Below, one piece after another: positions 8,640 through 17,096 of a DNA stretch of 64,000 nt (position 1 is the first letter of the stretch; each line of letters opens with the position of its first letter). Where the stretch lies: assembly GCA_023251255.1 (NCBI GenBank), contig JAHEZD010000008.1, positions 36,608-100,607 on the forward strand, read 5' to 3'. The notes below the pieces were generated by a model. The model did not search any database. It saw only the letters and a list, made by a program, of their open reading frames with translations, and was not told the origin of the DNA. The translations under genes were made by a program, and so were the position numbers. The DNA comes from Chitinophagaceae bacterium. Its GTDB lineage: Bacteria; Bacteroidota; Bacteroidia; Chitinophagales; Chitinophagaceae.

Positions 8640-9121
8640 TCGCAAGTCGGGAGTCCGAAAGACGGAAAGTAATTGGAGGCTTCTTATGAGCCGTAATCCA
8701 ACTTTCTGTCTCCTTTCTTTCCGTCTTTTCCGTCTACTTTTCTTTCAGTCTTCCCGTCTCCTAATATTATGTTCCGTTCACTAAGGGCTTCGACAGGCTC
8801 AGCCTGACACATGTTCGGACTTCCTGTCTTTCCCGACTTTTCCGTCTTATTTTCTTTCCGTCTCCTAATATGCTCGTCCACCTAAAGGGCTTCGACAGGC
8901 TCAGCCTGACAGCATCTTTCGAACTTTCCATCTTTCCAGACTTTTCCGTCTTATTTTCTTTCCGTCTTCAGTCTTTTCCTCCTTTTGGTCTCCCCGTCTT
9001 TTGGGCTTTCCCATCTCTTTTATACTCGTTCATCTAAAGGGCTTCGACAGTAGTTCGACAAGCTCCTTGACATTGCGTTCGGGAGGGCTTTCAATTGCTT
9101 TTCGGTCTTTCCCGTCTTCCG
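8640..9121. repeat. Pyrimidine-rich tandem repeats with three REP-like copies
   Basis: The 582 bp between the RHS gene and the Gpx-like gene hold no gene. Degenerate units of about eight bases around GTCTTTCC alternate with copies of a REP-like hairpin: CTTCGACAGGCTCAGCCTGA at 8785-8809 and 8887-8911 and a truncated copy at 9039-9065. The spacing of the first two is 102 bp and their flanks are also alike (TCCTAATAT before, TTTCCGTCTT after), so the block grew by duplication. Confidence 0.75.
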
Positions 9122-9190
9122 GACTTTCTGTCTACTCCCTCCTCACTACTGCCTTCTCACTGCTGCCTATTGCCTACTCACTATTGCCTA
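9122..9190. repeat. Heptamer repeat array (CTACTGC/CTATTGC type)
   Basis: From about 9130 the sequence divides cleanly into seven-base units: CTACTCC, CTCCTCA, CTACTGC, CTTCTCA, CTGCTGC, CTATTGC, CTACTCA, CTATTGC, CTATTGC. The stop codon and last residues of the Gpx-like gene (ends at 9174) are encoded by the array. Confidence 0.85.
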
Positions 9191-9686
9191 TTGCTGCCCT
9201 TATCTGGGTGCCCATCGGCTCCGTTGCTGCGGAGAACACGCCTACCAACATGCCCGATCCATTGATGAGGAACTTCTGGTAATCGGCCAGTACGGGCTGT
9301 GCCATCATGCCGTTTTCCGATTGGGTGGCCAACCAGTGGTAAATGCTTTGCATGCCCTGCCCTGTCACGGGCTGCTTGGCGGCCAGTTTGAAGGTATAGC
9401 CATGGTCCTGGCAGTACTGCCCAATGGCGGAATCGCTTAGCGGCTCATGCCCGAAGCTGTTACTGGGGAAGGCTATTACTACCAAGCTGTCTGCGTACAG
9501 TTGCTGCAACTGCTGCAACTGGGCCAGTTGGCCCGCCCTTGCGCTGCCCGTGGCAATGTTTACCAGCAGCACTTTCTTTCCCTGGTACTGGCCCATGGAC
9601 TGTGTGGTGCCATTGCTGTCCTGGAACTGCAGGGTGTAGAAGCTGGTGACGAAAAACAGGCCGAGGCCTGATAGCAATAATTTCAT
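9174..9686 (-). CDS. Glutathione peroxidase-fold protein lacking catalytic residues
   Basis: A 170-residue protein with an N-terminal signal-like segment and the glutathione peroxidase fold. It aligns end to end with the Gpx at 46714-47247: GKKVLLVNIATGSARAGQ matches the GKKILIVNTASKCGYTPQ block, FPSNSFG matches FPCNQFG, and ADYQKFLING matches WNFNKFLLD. The peroxidatic Cys is Ser48, the catalytic Gln is Ser, the Trp is Ala and the Asn is Asp, so peroxidase activity is not expected. It lies 17 bp after the scaffold gene and upstream of the RHS toxin gene, so it may be a binding or folding accessory of the locus; this role is inference. Its C-terminus (AIGNSE) comes from a heptamer repeat array. 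Confidence 0.8.
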   Translation of the reverse strand: MKLLLSGLGLFFVTSFYTLQFQDSNGTTQSMGQYQGKKVLLVNIATGSARAGQLAQLQQLQQLYADSLVVIAFPSNSFGHEPLSDSAIGQYCQDHGYTFKLAAKQPVTGQGMQSIYHWLATQSENGMMAQPVLADYQKFLINGSGMLVGVFSAATEPMGTQIRAAIGNSE

Positions 9687-9703
9687 TGGTTCTTTTTTAT
9701 TAG

Positions 9704-12700
9704 TTAAAAAGGCACGGTGCAGGTAATGTAACAGGGTGAAGTGCTGTACACTTCCTGGTAGTAGCTGCTCTGGGAGCCATCGCTGAAGCCGTACCTATAG
9801 GTGCATACATAACGCCACTGCAGGTAACCGTCCACCAGTACTTTCTTGTACTCCACGGATGCTATGCACCAGGTGCCCTGTTCGCAACTGCCGTCTATGA
9901 TGGCGTATTCGGCACTGGTGGTGCAACTGCAATCCAAAGTGGCCTGCAGCACCAGCTTGTGGTAACCGGAGGAATCACTGTAGGGGTTGCTGTCCCTGTA
10001 CACAGAATCGAAATAGGGTGCATTGTAACCATGGCACTGCCTGCCGATGCCTACCCAAACGGGGCGGGTATCAATGGCCATGGTGGTATCCGAATACTGG
10101 AAACGCTTCACGATGTTCCGGTCCTTGTTGCGTATGAGCTTCATGCGGTTCAGGTTGTCGTACTCATTGTACAGTACGGTATTGTTGGCATCGGTGGTGC
10201 TGGTAATGCCGATCATGGGCTCATAGGTATAGGTGACCATATTGGCATCCTTGGGGTGCAGCCGCAGCTCGTCAATCAGCCCTGTGCCGCTGATGGTAAC
10301 GGTGCTGGTGCCCGTGAGCGCCACCTGGTACAGGTTCCAGCCGTTCTGCGTGGCAATGGCGCTGCCGGGGCTGCTGCTGTTTACCGTGAAGGAGGCACCC
10401 GATTTGGCCCATACGGTGAGGAGGTAATTGCTGGAAGCATTAAGGGAAGACCTTGATACATTGCCGCTGGCCAGGTCATAGCTCCACTTGCCCGTGAGGC
10501 TGTAGGCACCGTTGCGGGCACTGCTGCCAATGGTCCAGTTGCCCGACCCGTCGGATTCGAAACTGGTATGGGCAATATCGTTATATGTGGCATTGGACAC
10601 TTTGGCAATGGGGTACTGGAGGTTGTAGTCACTGATCACGCTGCTGCTCCTGCCAGTAACCAGGTTGGTCATCTGCTTGGGGTTGTTCCTGCCGTCATAA
10701 TCGTCCACATGGCTTTGTGGTTTGAAGTAGCCCCTGTTCCGGTTCAGTACCGATGGGTCAAAGCTCCCGATGGTGGCCAGCATAATGGGCTTATTGGTTT
10801 CCAGTGCAAAACTGGTGTCTGGCTTGATGGCACCCGAAGCCAGTTCCTGGAAGCGGGTCATGCTGCCCGATACGATCCTGGGGTTGGCATCCCCCACGAT
10901 CCAGTTCTCCGTGGCAATCACGGGCGAAAGGATGCCGCTGTCGCGCAGCTTGCCAATGGCCCCGCCAATGGTATAGCTGTAGGGGTAGTAATAGCGTTCC
11001 TCCAGTTGCAGGCCGCGGGTCCTGTCGTAACTGGCGGTTTTCTTTGCCAGGTTGAAGCAGGTATCGTATTCAAAGCTTTCGGTACCCGTGGTTACGGATG
11101 CGTTCAGGTGGAAGAGGCTATCGGTTCTTGACAGCAGGTAGGCCCTGCCGCCCATGGGGTAGAAGGGCTCACCAATGAATGCCTTGGTGGGCGAGGGGTC
11201 GCTCTTGCTGGTGATATAATAGGTGGATGCATGGCCCAGCTTGATGGATTTGAAATCACTGCCGGTATAGGCCAGGGTATCGAACCCGTAATGGTTGATG
11301 GTACGCTTCACGAGGTTGCCCGAACTGTCGTACAGGGAAACGCGCTTGGCCAGGCCAATGCCCCAGTTGCGGATGTCCTTGGGCACAAAGGGGAAGGCCA
11401 CCGTGCTGCCATCTGCGTTCACGTCATTGAAATCGGTGAAGTCATACACGGTCTTGCCCAGGTTCTCATCAAAATCGCCGTTCTGCACCACTACCCTGCT
11501 ATAGCCCACATGGCTGCCCTGCACGTTCTGCATATCGCCCACGGGCTCACTGGTATAGGCCGTGTAATTGGTGGTGGTCACGCCACCATTGTCCACAAAA
11601 TCGGTATAGGGGAAATCGTATCTGGGGAAGTCGCCCAGGAAGCCCGAACTCTTGCCATCCTCCGTTTCGTACCGGAAATATTGGCTACTTGCGGGGATAC
11701 CACTGGAATCCGTGTACCGGTAAATGCCCTGCACCCGGAGCCCGCCCGAGGAGTCGGCAGATAGGGCCGTATTTACCAGCTTGTTTTCCCATACCACGTT
11801 AATGGGCAGGCTGCCACTGAGGCTGGTACCCGGTGCCAGTGCCGTTTCCAGCTTGTACAGGCCATTGGGCATATTGAAGCTCCAGGTCCTGATGCCCTGG
11901 TAGAAAAGGTCGTACAAGGAGATGGCAGTGGTAGCGTAGGTAACCGTGCCGGCCATGTTCTTGATGGTACAGTTGAAGGTACCTGCACCGGATACGGGTG
12001 CCGTGCCCGTGCGCTGCACCGTTTTGTCCACCACAAAGCTGAGCCGCTGCTTGCTGCTGAACACCTGGTTCAGGGGAAGGCTGTCTGCCGTGGCCGTGCC
12101 GGAGGGTGCCACCTGGAACTGGTGGGCCTGCTTGGTGATGGGGTAATGGTCGTTCAGTCCATAGGCGTAAGTGGTGTAACCGCCGCCGGGAAGGCTGAAA
12201 CTGTACAGTGTGCCTGCCTGTGTATAGAAATTCTTTGGCCGCCTGTCGGCCCCCCAGGAAAAGCCATTGATATTGGGTATCTGGTTTTCGGGATTGGGCG
12301 TAGGGTCGTTGGCATAGCCGTTGTAGGTACCGTTGTAGAAGCCCCAGTAATCAATCTTGTTGCTCAGGGTATCCCCATAGCTCCCCGGTCTGGGGAAATA
12401 CGGTGCGTTGTAGGTAAACCGGTAGCCATCCTGCTTTTCCTTGGCGGTATAGGGTATTACGCTCCTGAGGAAGAGCTTGGTGTACAGGGTATCGAAAGAG
12501 GCCATATGTCCCGGTCTGGGCACCAGTTGCATGGTATCATAATCCAGCATATAGCCGTACCTGAACACGGTATCGCTCACCTTCACTTTGGATATGGCAT
12601 AGAGCTCATCGGTACGCTTGTACACAAAACTGTACAGGAAGCTGAGGTGGCTGCCATTGGGGAAATCGATGGAAGTGAGTTCCTGTTCATTGTAATACAA

Positions 12701-13504
12701 TGTACCCTGTCCAGGGGTGGGCGTTATCCTGTAACCACTGGTGGGTACGAAACTTGTTTGGGGCATGCGGAAACTACTATGACCTGACCGGTTGGTGTAA
12801 TGGAACTTGATGGTATCCGTATTGAAGGCAGCTATGATACGGGAGAGGTGCCAGGCCGAGTTATAGCCTGTTGCAACCGTTGTTTCTTCGGGGAACTCGA
12901 AATCGTACTTGATGCCATCCTCGGTAATGATCCTGAATGACTGCAATGGCTGGTTGCTACCGGCATAGGTGGGTATGATCCTTATCTTGGAGGTGGGCAC
13001 TACGGCTACCTGCCCGTTCTTGCCGAGGTAGAACCTGCCCGAGCCGCCGGGGCAACTGAAATTGAAGATATCTGCCTGCGAATCGAGGCTGTCATAATAG
13101 TACTGCGTGGCGGTGCTCCTGAAATCGGTGGGTATGGAGGAGGCGTAAATGAACCCGTAAGTGGGGGTATCATCGGGGCGGCCACGCAGGGTCCTTGTAA
13201 TGCTGCCGCCTGCATCCAGCACCCAGCCAAGGCCAACGGCCGTGGGTGTTTCGTTCACCCTAGTGCCCCCGGGGCTGTAACTGATGGACACATCGAGCCC
13301 CAGCCCATTGGTGGATCCCTTGTAGGAGTATAGGGGCACGGAAATACTGGGCATGCCCGTAAAATAGTTCACGGGCACGTTCATGCCGTCACTGGCCTTC
13401 TGGCTGTTGGGGGAAAGGGCCCCGGATGAAAAGTTGGGCAGGTCCTGCCCGGAGGCAAATGCCCGCCAGCCCAATAGGCATAGTAAAAGCAATGTTTTTC
13501 TCAT
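9704..13504 (-). CDS. Large SpvB/YD-like secreted scaffold protein of the RHS locus
   Basis: 1266 residues from the ATG at 13504 (an upstream in-frame ATG at 13534 would put 10 odd residues before a good Sec signal, MRKTLLLLCLLGWRAFASGQ). The N-terminal part (NYFTGMPSISVPLYSY, GLGWVLDAGGSITRTLRGR) resembles the start of SpvB/Tc-type YD shells. The C-terminal part has TYEPMIGITSTTDAN and EYDNLNRMKLIRNKDRN, the YD signature seen in Bacteroidota proteins that precede DUF6443 RHS genes. The last 110 residues are Cys-rich (CSC, CEQGTWC, CYITC). It probably helps to encapsulate or present the RHS toxin at the cell surface. No T9SS sorting domain is visible. Confidence 0.75.
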   Translation of the reverse strand: MRKTLLLLCLLGWRAFASGQDLPNFSSGALSPNSQKASDGMNVPVNYFTGMPSISVPLYSYKGSTNGLGLDVSISYSPGGTRVNETPTAVGLGWVLDAGGSITRTLRGRPDDTPTYGFIYASSIPTDFRSTATQYYYDSLDSQADIFNFSCPGGSGRFYLGKNGQVAVVPTSKIRIIPTYAGSNQPLQSFRIITEDGIKYDFEFPEETTVATGYNSAWHLSRIIAAFNTDTIKFHYTNRSGHSSFRMPQTSFVPTSGYRITPTPGQGTLYYNEQELTSIDFPNGSHLSFLYSFVYKRTDELYAISKVKVSDTVFRYGYMLDYDTMQLVPRPGHMASFDTLYTKLFLRSVIPYTAKEKQDGYRFTYNAPYFPRPGSYGDTLSNKIDYWGFYNGTYNGYANDPTPNPENQIPNINGFSWGADRRPKNFYTQAGTLYSFSLPGGGYTTYAYGLNDHYPITKQAHQFQVAPSGTATADSLPLNQVFSSKQRLSFVVDKTVQRTGTAPVSGAGTFNCTIKNMAGTVTYATTAISLYDLFYQGIRTWSFNMPNGLYKLETALAPGTSLSGSLPINVVWENKLVNTALSADSSGGLRVQGIYRYTDSSGIPASSQYFRYETEDGKSSGFLGDFPRYDFPYTDFVDNGGVTTTNYTAYTSEPVGDMQNVQGSHVGYSRVVVQNGDFDENLGKTVYDFTDFNDVNADGSTVAFPFVPKDIRNWGIGLAKRVSLYDSSGNLVKRTINHYGFDTLAYTGSDFKSIKLGHASTYYITSKSDPSPTKAFIGEPFYPMGGRAYLLSRTDSLFHLNASVTTGTESFEYDTCFNLAKKTASYDRTRGLQLEERYYYPYSYTIGGAIGKLRDSGILSPVIATENWIVGDANPRIVSGSMTRFQELASGAIKPDTSFALETNKPIMLATIGSFDPSVLNRNRGYFKPQSHVDDYDGRNNPKQMTNLVTGRSSSVISDYNLQYPIAKVSNATYNDIAHTSFESDGSGNWTIGSSARNGAYSLTGKWSYDLASGNVSRSSLNASSNYLLTVWAKSGASFTVNSSSPGSAIATQNGWNLYQVALTGTSTVTISGTGLIDELRLHPKDANMVTYTYEPMIGITSTTDANNTVLYNEYDNLNRMKLIRNKDRNIVKRFQYSDTTMAIDTRPVWVGIGRQCHGYNAPYFDSVYRDSNPYSDSSGYHKLVLQATLDCSCTTSAEYAIIDGSCEQGTWCIASVEYKKVLVDGYLQWRYVCTYRYGFSDGSQSSYYQEVYSTSPCYITCTVPF

Positions 13505-13592
13505 GGTATATATTATGCTTATCAATGTTATCATGTTCCTGTTTGCAAGTGGTGGTGCACTGCATTCCGAAGCAGAAACTTACGAAGAATGC

Positions 13593-13617
13593 TGTCAGCC
13601 TGAGCCTGTCGAAGGCC
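13593..13617. repeat. REP-like hairpin copy
   Basis: The inverse orientation of the REP core (TGTCAGCCTGAGCCTGTCGA, then AGGCC) in the 189-bp gap between the beta-barrel gene and the scaffold gene. The centre can form a CAGGC/GCCTG stem. Confidence 0.75.
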
Positions 13618-13693
13618 ATCACCAGTACGAACTCCATCGGTCAAGGCAGCTTGACAAACGATATAAACCACCTTTGACAACCAACCTGCTCCT

Positions 13694-15115
13694 TTACAAT
13701 GTGTAGCCAATCCTGAACTTGATGGCCTCCGTTCTCGGTGTCTGGCTGTAGCTGAGGAAGTCCCACAGCACCTGCATGTTGTTCGTCTTCTTCCCTATTT
13801 TATATTTCTTAGTTAGCCCAATGAGCCCGCTTCTCAGCCAGGAATCGATATTGTACAGTTCCTGGTACTTCACAAAGGCATTCTGGTAGTTCATCTCATA
13901 GCCGCCGCTGATCCAGAAGCTCCCCTTCAGTTTGATGTCCACATAGCTGCGCAGCCCCACACCCTGACTGCTGAGGTGGATGTCCTTGATGCCACTGCCC
14001 CATCCAACCTTGGCACTCCATCCGAGACCCACGGTTGATTTTTCACTCAATCGGTAACCGGCCGTCATGGCAATATCACTGGTGGTGGGCAGTATGCCCC
14101 TGGTTTTCTGTGTCTGTATGTTCAGGCCCCACTCTATCCGCTGGAGGAAGGTTTTCGTCTTCATTTTATTAGGTGAAAATCCTGTTGGCATGTCCATGCT
14201 GCTGCTTCCGCCTCCCAGTTTGTTCACCTTGTCCTTCAGGGCCTTCAACTGGTTCCTTGCCTGCTGCAGGTTCTGCTGTACCATCTGCTGGGCATTGGGG
14301 CCTCCCGCCGCAATCCGCTGGTCCAGCATCTGCTGCACACTGGCCACCGTCTGCAACCCTGCAAGGCTTTCGGGGGAACCATAGTTATCGGGTAGTTTGA
14401 ACAGTTGTGCCAGCAGGCTGTTCCTCTTCATGAAGTCCTTAAATAAGCTGCTTCCCCTGAGTGCAGCGATAGCTTTCTGCTCCATTTTCTTGGGGTCGTT
14501 CAGCAATGATTTGTATTCGTTCAGTTGTTGTTGAAAATAATATACCTCCTTGTTTATGGCAAGCATGCCCTTGCCCATGCCGAACTTCTGCAATTGCTCG
14601 TTGAGTTGCTGTTTCCGTTCCCTCATCTGCCGCTTGATTTCATTGGCCACCTGCATCCTGTTCCCGAATTGCTGCAACTGGGCCTTGGCGGCAGTCAGTT
14701 CCTTGTTCAGTTGCGGGCTATTGGCTGCACCCTTTTCCAGAAAGGCCAGTGAGGTCTTGAGCGTATCAAAGTGGGGCAGGTATTCCTTGAGCTTGGTGTT
14801 GTTGCTGTCTGCAGCGTATAGTTTATTTCGTAACTGCTGGTATTTGGCAGCATTGCTGGCAAAGAGTTTCTTAGCGGCAACGCTGTCCTTCCTCTGCAGT
14901 TTCCTGCACAGTTTGGCTTCCTGCTTCTCCATGCGGTCCAGCATCTGTTCCGTCTTCCTGGAAATATCCCCTTGCAGCTTGGAGAACTTACTGCTGATTC
15001 CATTGAGGAACTTGGATGCGGTATTCGGGGAAAGGGAAGCAGGCTGCTCCGTTGCCGTTTGGCCGGAAGCCCCCAAATACAATAAAATGGTGCAGGCCAA
15101 TAATAATGGGCGCAT
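13694..15115 (-). CDS. Coiled-coil plus beta-barrel secreted protein of the RHS locus
   Basis: 473 residues with a Sec signal (ending GASGQ). Residues 30-310 are strongly helical and Gln/Lys/Leu-rich (LNEQLQKFGMGKG, QQARNQLKALKDKVNKLGGG), giving a long coiled coil. Residues 330-473 alternate in the manner of outer-membrane strands (AMTAGYRLSEKSTVGLGWSAKVGWGSG, FWISGGYEMNYQ) and end in IKFRIGYTL, typical of a beta-barrel C-terminus. It is the first gene of the RHS locus. A periplasmic coiled coil joined to a small outer-membrane barrel suggests an anchor or export gate for the scaffold or toxin, but I know of no characterised homologue. Confidence 0.7.
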   Translation of the reverse strand: MRPLLLACTILLYLGASGQTATEQPASLSPNTASKFLNGISSKFSKLQGDISRKTEQMLDRMEKQEAKLCRKLQRKDSVAAKKLFASNAAKYQQLRNKLYAADSNNTKLKEYLPHFDTLKTSLAFLEKGAANSPQLNKELTAAKAQLQQFGNRMQVANEIKRQMRERKQQLNEQLQKFGMGKGMLAINKEVYYFQQQLNEYKSLLNDPKKMEQKAIAALRGSSLFKDFMKRNSLLAQLFKLPDNYGSPESLAGLQTVASVQQMLDQRIAAGGPNAQQMVQQNLQQARNQLKALKDKVNKLGGGSSSMDMPTGFSPNKMKTKTFLQRIEWGLNIQTQKTRGILPTTSDIAMTAGYRLSEKSTVGLGWSAKVGWGSGIKDIHLSSQGVGLRSYVDIKLKGSFWISGGYEMNYQNAFVKYQELYNIDSWLRSGLIGLTKKYKIGKKTNNMQVLWDFLSYSQTPRTEAIKFRIGYTL

Positions 15116-15404
15116 GGGTTCAGGTTTTGCTGTCTGGCCCTTGGGGGCCTAATCGGATGCCGGGATAGTGAACTTTATTGTTGGTATGCTAACGTTTGCA
15201 GGGGGTTGATACTGTATGGATTGTTGTTTTTCTCCTACTAGTAATAAGATGCTAAGCTAAGCGGTTATGGAATACCGTGCATGCGAAGGATTACTGAATT
15301 TTTATGCGTGCTAGCACGTAGTACAACTGCGTAAATTCAGCAATTACGCCACCATCAATAGCTCCAAGGTCCATAAGCCCACCTTACCCCTCCTCCATCA
15401 ACCG

Positions 15405-15535
15405 CCTTAAACCTTACATCCTCCACCTTATGCCTTCCTTTCGCTTTCAACCTTATGCCCCCCACCTTCTGCCCTTAGGCCATCCGCCTTTCGCTTTCAG
15501 CCTTATGCCTTCAGCCTTATGCCCTCCGCCCCTTC
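15405..15535. repeat. Heptamer repeat array (CCTTATG/CCTTCAG type) in the 15116-15624 gap
   Basis: Units such as CTTTCAG, CCTTATG, CCTTCAG, CCTTATG, CCCTCCG run in register near 15498-15535, with more degenerate units (ACCTTAT, GCCTTCC) before. The rest of the 509-bp gap between divergent genes (15116-15404) shows no gene that I can support; the sequence around 15290-15350 contains the imperfect palindrome GTGCTAGCAC. Confidence 0.75.
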
Positions 15536-15624
15536 CCCAAAAACAGGCATGGAAATAGCAGCGATACCTTCAATCTCGCCATGAAACAGCATTACCTCAT
15601 CGCTTTCAGTTATTTTTATGCTTT

Positions 15625-16902
15625 ATGCTCATCTACACAGATAATATCACTCCCCGGCTCCGTTATATTGCCTCCACCTTATTGGGCAACCATGTGCTGA
15701 TCCTGGATGACAGGGAAAGTTTCATCCACCACGCAAGCGATAAAATAAACTATTCACCAGAACGCATAACAGACGGGGAGCTATGGATCAGGCCACATGG
15801 CCTATTGGGTGAAACCAGCATCCAGCCACAAACAATGGACTGCTTTGAATGGAACGGTCTCAAGGCCTTCTTCAAGACCGGAGGTGACATACCCTTCGAT
15901 TTCCTGGCGGCATCCTTTTACCTGCTTTCCCGTTATGAAGAATATTTGCCCCATGATTTGGACATGTACGGCAGGTATGCACATGAAAACAGCATTGCCT
16001 ATAAGGAGGGTTTTCTCCAACTGCCCTTGATCAACCTATGGGTCAAGGAAATTGCCCAACGCTTCCCCCGGTCCCATTTCCCCTTTTCCACCATTGGTTT
16101 CCTGCCCACTTATGATATTGACATTGCCTATTGTTACAAGCAGCAGTTAATTACCAGAAAACTGTTCGGCTTTTTCAGGGATTTTTTAAAGGGCAATATT
16201 GATAAAGTGACCGAAAGGGCAAATGTGTACAGTGGCATCAAAAAGGACCCCTTTGATGTATATGCTTGGATGGACGGGCTGCACCAGCACTATCAATTGA
16301 AAGCTGCCTACTTCTTCTTGGTGGCAGCGCAAAGGAAGGGGTACGACAAGAACGTTCCGCCCTCATCCAATGCCATGCAGCAGTTGATGAAACACCATGC
16401 AGCCCTGTACACCATTGGCCTCCACCCTTCCTGGCAAAGCGGTGACGACAGGAAGCTGCTATTGCAGGAAAAGCAGGTTATTGAAAAAGCAACAGGCAGG
16501 TCCATTAACCGCTCAAGGCAGCATTATATCAGGATGACACTGCCTGGAACCTATCGTTTATTACTGAAGCATCAAATAGGGAATGATTACTCCATGGGTT
16601 ATGGCAGCATCAATGGTTTCAGGGCCTCCTATACCCTGCCCTTCAATTGGTACGACCTGGAAAAAGAAACGGAAACAAACCTCAGCATCCACCCGTTCTG
16701 CTACATGGAAGCCAACTCCTACTTCGAGCAGAAATATACCCCAAGTCAGGCTGCCGAGGAACTGCAGCAGTATTATGATGTGGTGAAAAGTGTAAACGGG
16801 CAATTGATTACCATCTTCCACAACCATTTCCTTACGGAACAGCCACAATGGGTTTCCTGGAGAAGGATGTATGAAGCCTTTCTACAGAAGAACTTTGGAT
16901 GA
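15625..16902 (+). CDS. Polysaccharide deacetylase family protein
   Basis: 425 residues, no signal peptide. The NodB-like features are LPTYDIDIAYCYK (metal-site Asp, about residue 162), YTIGLHPSWQSGDD (about 268, metal-binding His) and LITIFHNHFLTEQP near the C-terminus. This is the arrangement of the roughly 430-residue cytoplasmic deacetylase-like proteins of Bacteroidota, which have a large N-terminal domain before the NodB fold. It would remove acyl groups from a polysaccharide or a related substrate, but the substrate is unknown. It is a single gene on the plus strand between repeat-rich gaps. Confidence 0.8.
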   Translation: MLIYTDNITPRLRYIASTLLGNHVLILDDRESFIHHASDKINYSPERITDGELWIRPHGLLGETSIQPQTMDCFEWNGLKAFFKTGGDIPFDFLAASFYLLSRYEEYLPHDLDMYGRYAHENSIAYKEGFLQLPLINLWVKEIAQRFPRSHFPFSTIGFLPTYDIDIAYCYKQQLITRKLFGFFRDFLKGNIDKVTERANVYSGIKKDPFDVYAWMDGLHQHYQLKAAYFFLVAAQRKGYDKNVPPSSNAMQQLMKHHAALYTIGLHPSWQSGDDRKLLLQEKQVIEKATGRSINRSRQHYIRMTLPGTYRLLLKHQIGNDYSMGYGSINGFRASYTLPFNWYDLEKETETNLSIHPFCYMEANSYFEQKYTPSQAAEELQQYYDVVKSVNGQLITIFHNHFLTEQPQWVSWRRMYEAFLQKNFG

Positions 16903-17096
16903 TAGTTGACGGTCGATGGTCCATAGCCGCCTACCCCGCCTTACAAATCTACCCCACCAATCATAAATCAGAAATCTCAAATCAGAAATCCTAGCACTCC
17001 CCCAACCGTCCACCGTCAATCGTCCACAACCTTCCCCACCTTAAGCCTTATACCCTCCGCCTTACACCTCTTTCCCAAATCAGAAATCCTACATCA
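16903..17096. repeat. Mosaic of heptamer arrays between convergent genes
   Basis: At least three unit types follow each other: TTGACGG, TCGATGG, TCCATAG (16908-16928); ATCATAA, ATCAGAA, ATCTCAA, ATCAGAA (about 16962-16990, again near 17073-17095); CGTCCAC, CGTCAAT, CGTCCAC (17005-17027); then CCTTAAG, CCTTATA, CCCTCCG, CCTTACA (17041-17068). The whole spacer between the deacetylase and the next gene is built this way. Confidence 0.8.

Noticed and set aside
8684..8881. 65-residue minus-strand frame containing AEPVEALSE
   Set aside because: It is a translation of the REP-like hairpin and the GTCTTTCC repeats, a common false gene in such genomes.
8640..9190. CRISPR array
   Set aside because: Repeats are imperfect, spacing is irregular, there are no unique spacers of equal length and no cas genes.
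9704..9800. T9SS sorting domain at the end of the scaffold protein
   Set aside because: The C-terminus is Cys-rich and lacks the YPNP...G.Y.v.v pattern found in the two true T9SS cargo proteins in the window.
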